DNA from: JAZKIX01 sp040384645
GTDB lineage: Bacteria; Pseudomonadota; Gammaproteobacteria; Burkholderiales; Burkholderiaceae_D
NCBI GenBank assembly: GCA_040384645.1
Contig: JAZKIX010000100.1
Location: forward strand, 1 to 33,504
Direction: 5' to 3'
DNA: 33,504 bases
Part shown: piece by piece, positions 31,781-33,504 of the stretch
How positions within the stretch are numbered: position 1 is the stretch's first letter
Layout of the letters: each line of letters opens with the position of its first letter
The notes under the pieces: generated by a model
Databases searched by the model: none
The model's input: only the letters and a program-made list of their open reading frames with translations
What the model was told of the DNA's origin: nothing
Program-made: the position numbers and the translations under genes

Positions 31781-33115
31781 ATGCACAATGCCTTGCTGGT
31801 TTTCATCGCCGTCCTGTTGGTTTTACTCAATGGTTTTTTTGTGGCTGCCGAATTCGGCCTGGTCAAATTACGTCAGACCCGCATCCGCGCCATCGCCAAA
31901 ACCCAGGGCTGGCGCGGCCGGATTTTGGTCAAAGTACATGGCAAGCTTGATGCCTACCTGTCGGCTTGCCAGTTAGGCATTACGCTCGCGTCGCTCGGTC
32001 TGGGCTGGATTGGCGAACCGGCATTTGCCGACCTGTTGCATCCCGTGTTCGGCTGGTTTAATGTCATTTCGCCTGAAATTATCCACGGCGTTTCATTTGC
32101 TTTTGCCTTCTTCGTCATTTCGTTCCTGCATATCGTGGTAGGCGAACTAGCGCCCAAGACGGTCGCAATCCGCTTCCCCGAAGTAGTCAGTCTATGGGGT
32201 GCAGCGCCGCTGTATGGCTTTTACTGGCTGATGTATCCGGTAATCTGGCTGCTCAACGCCAGCGCCAATGCCGTGCTGCGCCTGGCAGGCCTCTCCAACG
32301 TGCATGGCCACGATGCCCACTATTCCACCGACGAGCTCAAGCTGATCATGCGCACCAGCCGGCCCGGCGAACGTTTTACCCGCGATGAATGGAATGTACT
32401 GGCGCAAACCCTCGATTTCAGCGAACTCGAAGTATCAGACCTGATGCGTCCGATCAATGAAATCGCTGCCTTATATGAAAACGAATCGCTGGAAAAAAAT
32501 CTGGGCACGGTATTCCGCCGCCGCTTCAGCCGCTATCCTTATTTCGACAGCAACGGCATCGAAGCGCTGGGCGTGATCCACATGAAAGACTTGTTTTTTG
32601 CCCAGCATGAAGGCAAACAGATCGAAGACTTGCATCAATACCTGCGCCCGGTGCAAACCATTTCGCCCCGTACCCCGGCGCTGGAATTGTTCCGTCGCTT
32701 CCGCAAGGGCGCGCCGCATTTTGCCCTGATCGGCAAGAAAGGCGAAAAGCCGCAAGGTTTCATCACACTCGACAATCTATTGGGCGCGATGGTGGGTGAA
32801 ATGCGCGATGAATTCCGCCAGAACGACAATGACTGGACCCGGCTGGACGACGGCACCTTCATCGGCAAAGGCAGCCTGCCGATTTTCTCACTGGAACGGA
32901 TGCTTGGTCTGGACGTAGAAAACGAAGAATTGAAATTGCAAGACGTGGAATCGGTCGGCGGCCTGATCATGGCCAAGCTGCGCGATATCCCCGAGCAAGG
33001 GCAAAAAATCGCATTCAGGGGCTTCGATATCGTGGTCAAGAAAATGATCGGACCGCGGATATTGCTGGTACGGGTCTATCCGCATGAGAAGGTGGATGCA
33101 GACGATCTGGATTGA
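31781..33115 (+). CDS. CorC/HlyC-family membrane protein (CNNM-type, with CBS domains)
   Basis: The ATG at 31781 gives 444 residues and puts the first membrane helix (LLVFIAVLLVLLNGFFVAAEFGLV) at the N-terminus; an ATG at 31709 would add 24 residues encoded by a tandem repeat. Domains in order are DUF21/CNNM with about four membrane segments (1-175, including CQLGITLASLGLGWIGEPA and VVGELAPKTVAI), a CBS pair (about 195-325, with VSDLMRPINEIAAL and LGVIHMKDLF), and a C-terminal CorC_HlyC domain (about 345-435, LDDGTFIGKGSLPIFSLERML and GLIMAKLRDIPEQGQ). The family is linked to magnesium or cobalt export and called hemolysin-like for historical reasons; hemolysis is not implied. Monocistronic here. 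Confidence 0.93.
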   Translation: MHNALLVFIAVLLVLLNGFFVAAEFGLVKLRQTRIRAIAKTQGWRGRILVKVHGKLDAYLSACQLGITLASLGLGWIGEPAFADLLHPVFGWFNVISPEIIHGVSFAFAFFVISFLHIVVGELAPKTVAIRFPEVVSLWGAAPLYGFYWLMYPVIWLLNASANAVLRLAGLSNVHGHDAHYSTDELKLIMRTSRPGERFTRDEWNVLAQTLDFSELEVSDLMRPINEIAALYENESLEKNLGTVFRRRFSRYPYFDSNGIEALGVIHMKDLFFAQHEGKQIEDLHQYLRPVQTISPRTPALELFRRFRKGAPHFALIGKKGEKPQGFITLDNLLGAMVGEMRDEFRQNDNDWTRLDDGTFIGKGSLPIFSLERMLGLDVENEELKLQDVESVGGLIMAKLRDIPEQGQKIAFRGFDIVVKKMIGPRILLVRVYPHEKVDADDLD

Positions 33116-33178
33116 GTTACTGGATTATTCAAAAATGGCTCTATGTGATTTCGAGTGGGTAACTTCACAAATCCCCCC

Positions 33179-33248
33179 GTCATTCCCGCGCAGGCGGGAA
33201 TCCAGAGCTTCCTGGGCGCTCTGGATCCCCGCCTGCGCGGGGATGACG
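33179..33248. repeat. Inverted repeat of the GTCATTCCCGC family
   Basis: Two 30-base arms (33179-33208 and 33219-33248) form a near-perfect hairpin with a 10-base loop. Key parts are CGTCATTCCCGCGCAGGCGG and its mirror CCGCCTGCGCGGGGATGACG. This is a very common dispersed repeat of proteobacterial genomes. It lies between the CorC-like gene and the gene relics at the window end, and may mark their recombination border. Confidence 0.85.
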
Positions 33249-33272
33249 AGATAGTGCTTCTCGCGCGGCACC

Positions 33273-33419
33273 TTGCTGGCAGTCCCGATCGTCAATACGC
33301 TCGCCTTCATCCACCAGTCGCGCTATCTGCCCGACCGGCGCGACCTGAATCGCAGCTTCCCGGGCAGTTCGAGCGGGTCGCTCGCCGCGCGCCACAGCCT
33401 TCATCTCCTCTCGCAGTGA
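33273..33419 (+). pseudogene. Fragment of a succinylglutamate desuccinylase/aspartoacylase-type gene
   Basis: The frame encodes VPIVNTLAFIHQSRYLPDRR, then DLNRSFPGSSSGSLAAR, before an unrelated tail and a TGA at 33417. The RYLPDRRDLNRSFPG stretch is the hallmark of M14-type AstE/AspA-like zinc deacylases, where it holds a substrate- or zinc-site Arg/Asn pair. Only about 45 of the usual 300 or more residues are here; the upstream side enters the inverted repeat at 33179-33248 and the downstream side meets the start of another gene on the opposite strand. It is therefore a relic, not a working gene. Confidence 0.7.
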
Positions 33420-33449
33420 TCGCAGGCTCCGGACCTTGGCGTGTGTCAT
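33391..33449 (-). pseudogene. Start of an HVO_A0114/antitoxin-like regulator, broken
   Basis: On the minus strand an ATG at 33449, preceded by a strong GGAGGT five bases upstream, begins MTHAKVRSLRSLREEMKAVA followed by RGERPA. This resembles the N-terminus of small winged-helix regulators that pair with toxins (HVO_A0114/antitoxin type). After about residue 26 the frame runs antisense through the deacylase fragment, where no regulator sequence remains. The ATG overlaps a TGA (33448-33446) of an upstream frame that enters from beyond the window, so it was probably the second gene of an operon. The family call rests on 26 residues and is tentative. Confidence 0.5.
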
Positions 33450-33504
33450 TTGGACCTCCGTGATGCTTCCGTTCTCGTGACCAGCAGGCCAATCCCACGG
33501 TCGC

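Noticed and set aside
33179..33248. CRISPR repeat or insertion-sequence end
   Set aside because: There is one hairpin only, with no regularly spaced copies, no transposase and no target duplication; it fits the known dispersed GTCATTCCCGC repeat.

Overview
The window looks like a chromosomal contig of a betaproteobacterium of the order Burkholderiales, most likely Oxalobacteraceae or a close relative. This is inferred from the recX-recA and sucCD neighbourhood, the pilin with its TfpZ accessory gene, a TctDE-like two-component system next to a DUF4212/VC_2705 symporter, and moderate G+C. No 16S or tRNA gene is present to confirm it. Two runs of ten Ns (13741-13750 and 20520-20529) are scaffold gaps.

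Region 1 (1-11.4 kb, all + strand) is a sugar-uptake and alpha-glucan locus. It holds the 3' part of xylF, a LacI-family regulator, a GH13 alpha-glucosidase, malK, malE, malF, malG and an exported MalS-like alpha-amylase. The layout suggests that an outside amylase releases maltodextrins, MalEFGK2 imports them and the cytoplasmic glucosidase splits them. LacI-type palindromes with an AAAGCG core lie before the glucosidase and possibly before malF. The malE-malF gap holds a 13-bp perfect hairpin and a relic of a second malE C-terminus.

Region 2 (11.6-17.5 kb) holds a Stealth-type sugar-phosphate transferase, a HerA/DUF853 ATPase split by a gap, then on the minus strand tfpZ, pilA, an FHA-domain protein and a PP2C phosphatase. 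pilA has a sigma54 promoter with a full match to the consensus and four upstream TTGTC motifs, as expected for PilR control.

Region 3 (17.5-22.6 kb, minus strand) holds sucC-sucD with a terminator, then recA-recX with a LexA box over the recA promoter. Long intergenic stretches here carry palindromic repeats.

Region 4 (23.1-27.9 kb, + strand) is a tight operon of response regulator, histidine kinase, DUF4212 subunit and a VC_2705-type sodium/solute symporter with an EF-hand-like loop.

Region 5 (28.0-31.5 kb, + strand) is the Anbu group: circularly permuted ATP-grasp protein, alpha-E protein and the proteasome-like Anbu protease, without the transglutaminase often found with them. A sigma54-like promoter and NtrC-like boxes lie directly upstream, suggesting nitrogen control.

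Region 6 (31.5-33.5 kb) holds a CorC/HlyC-type membrane protein and a repeat-rich end where relics of two unrelated genes meet.

The most novel signal is a 74-bp intergenic element present three times (2199-2272 +, 17462-17535 +, 22954-23027 -), alignable without gaps and tied to no family I recognise.
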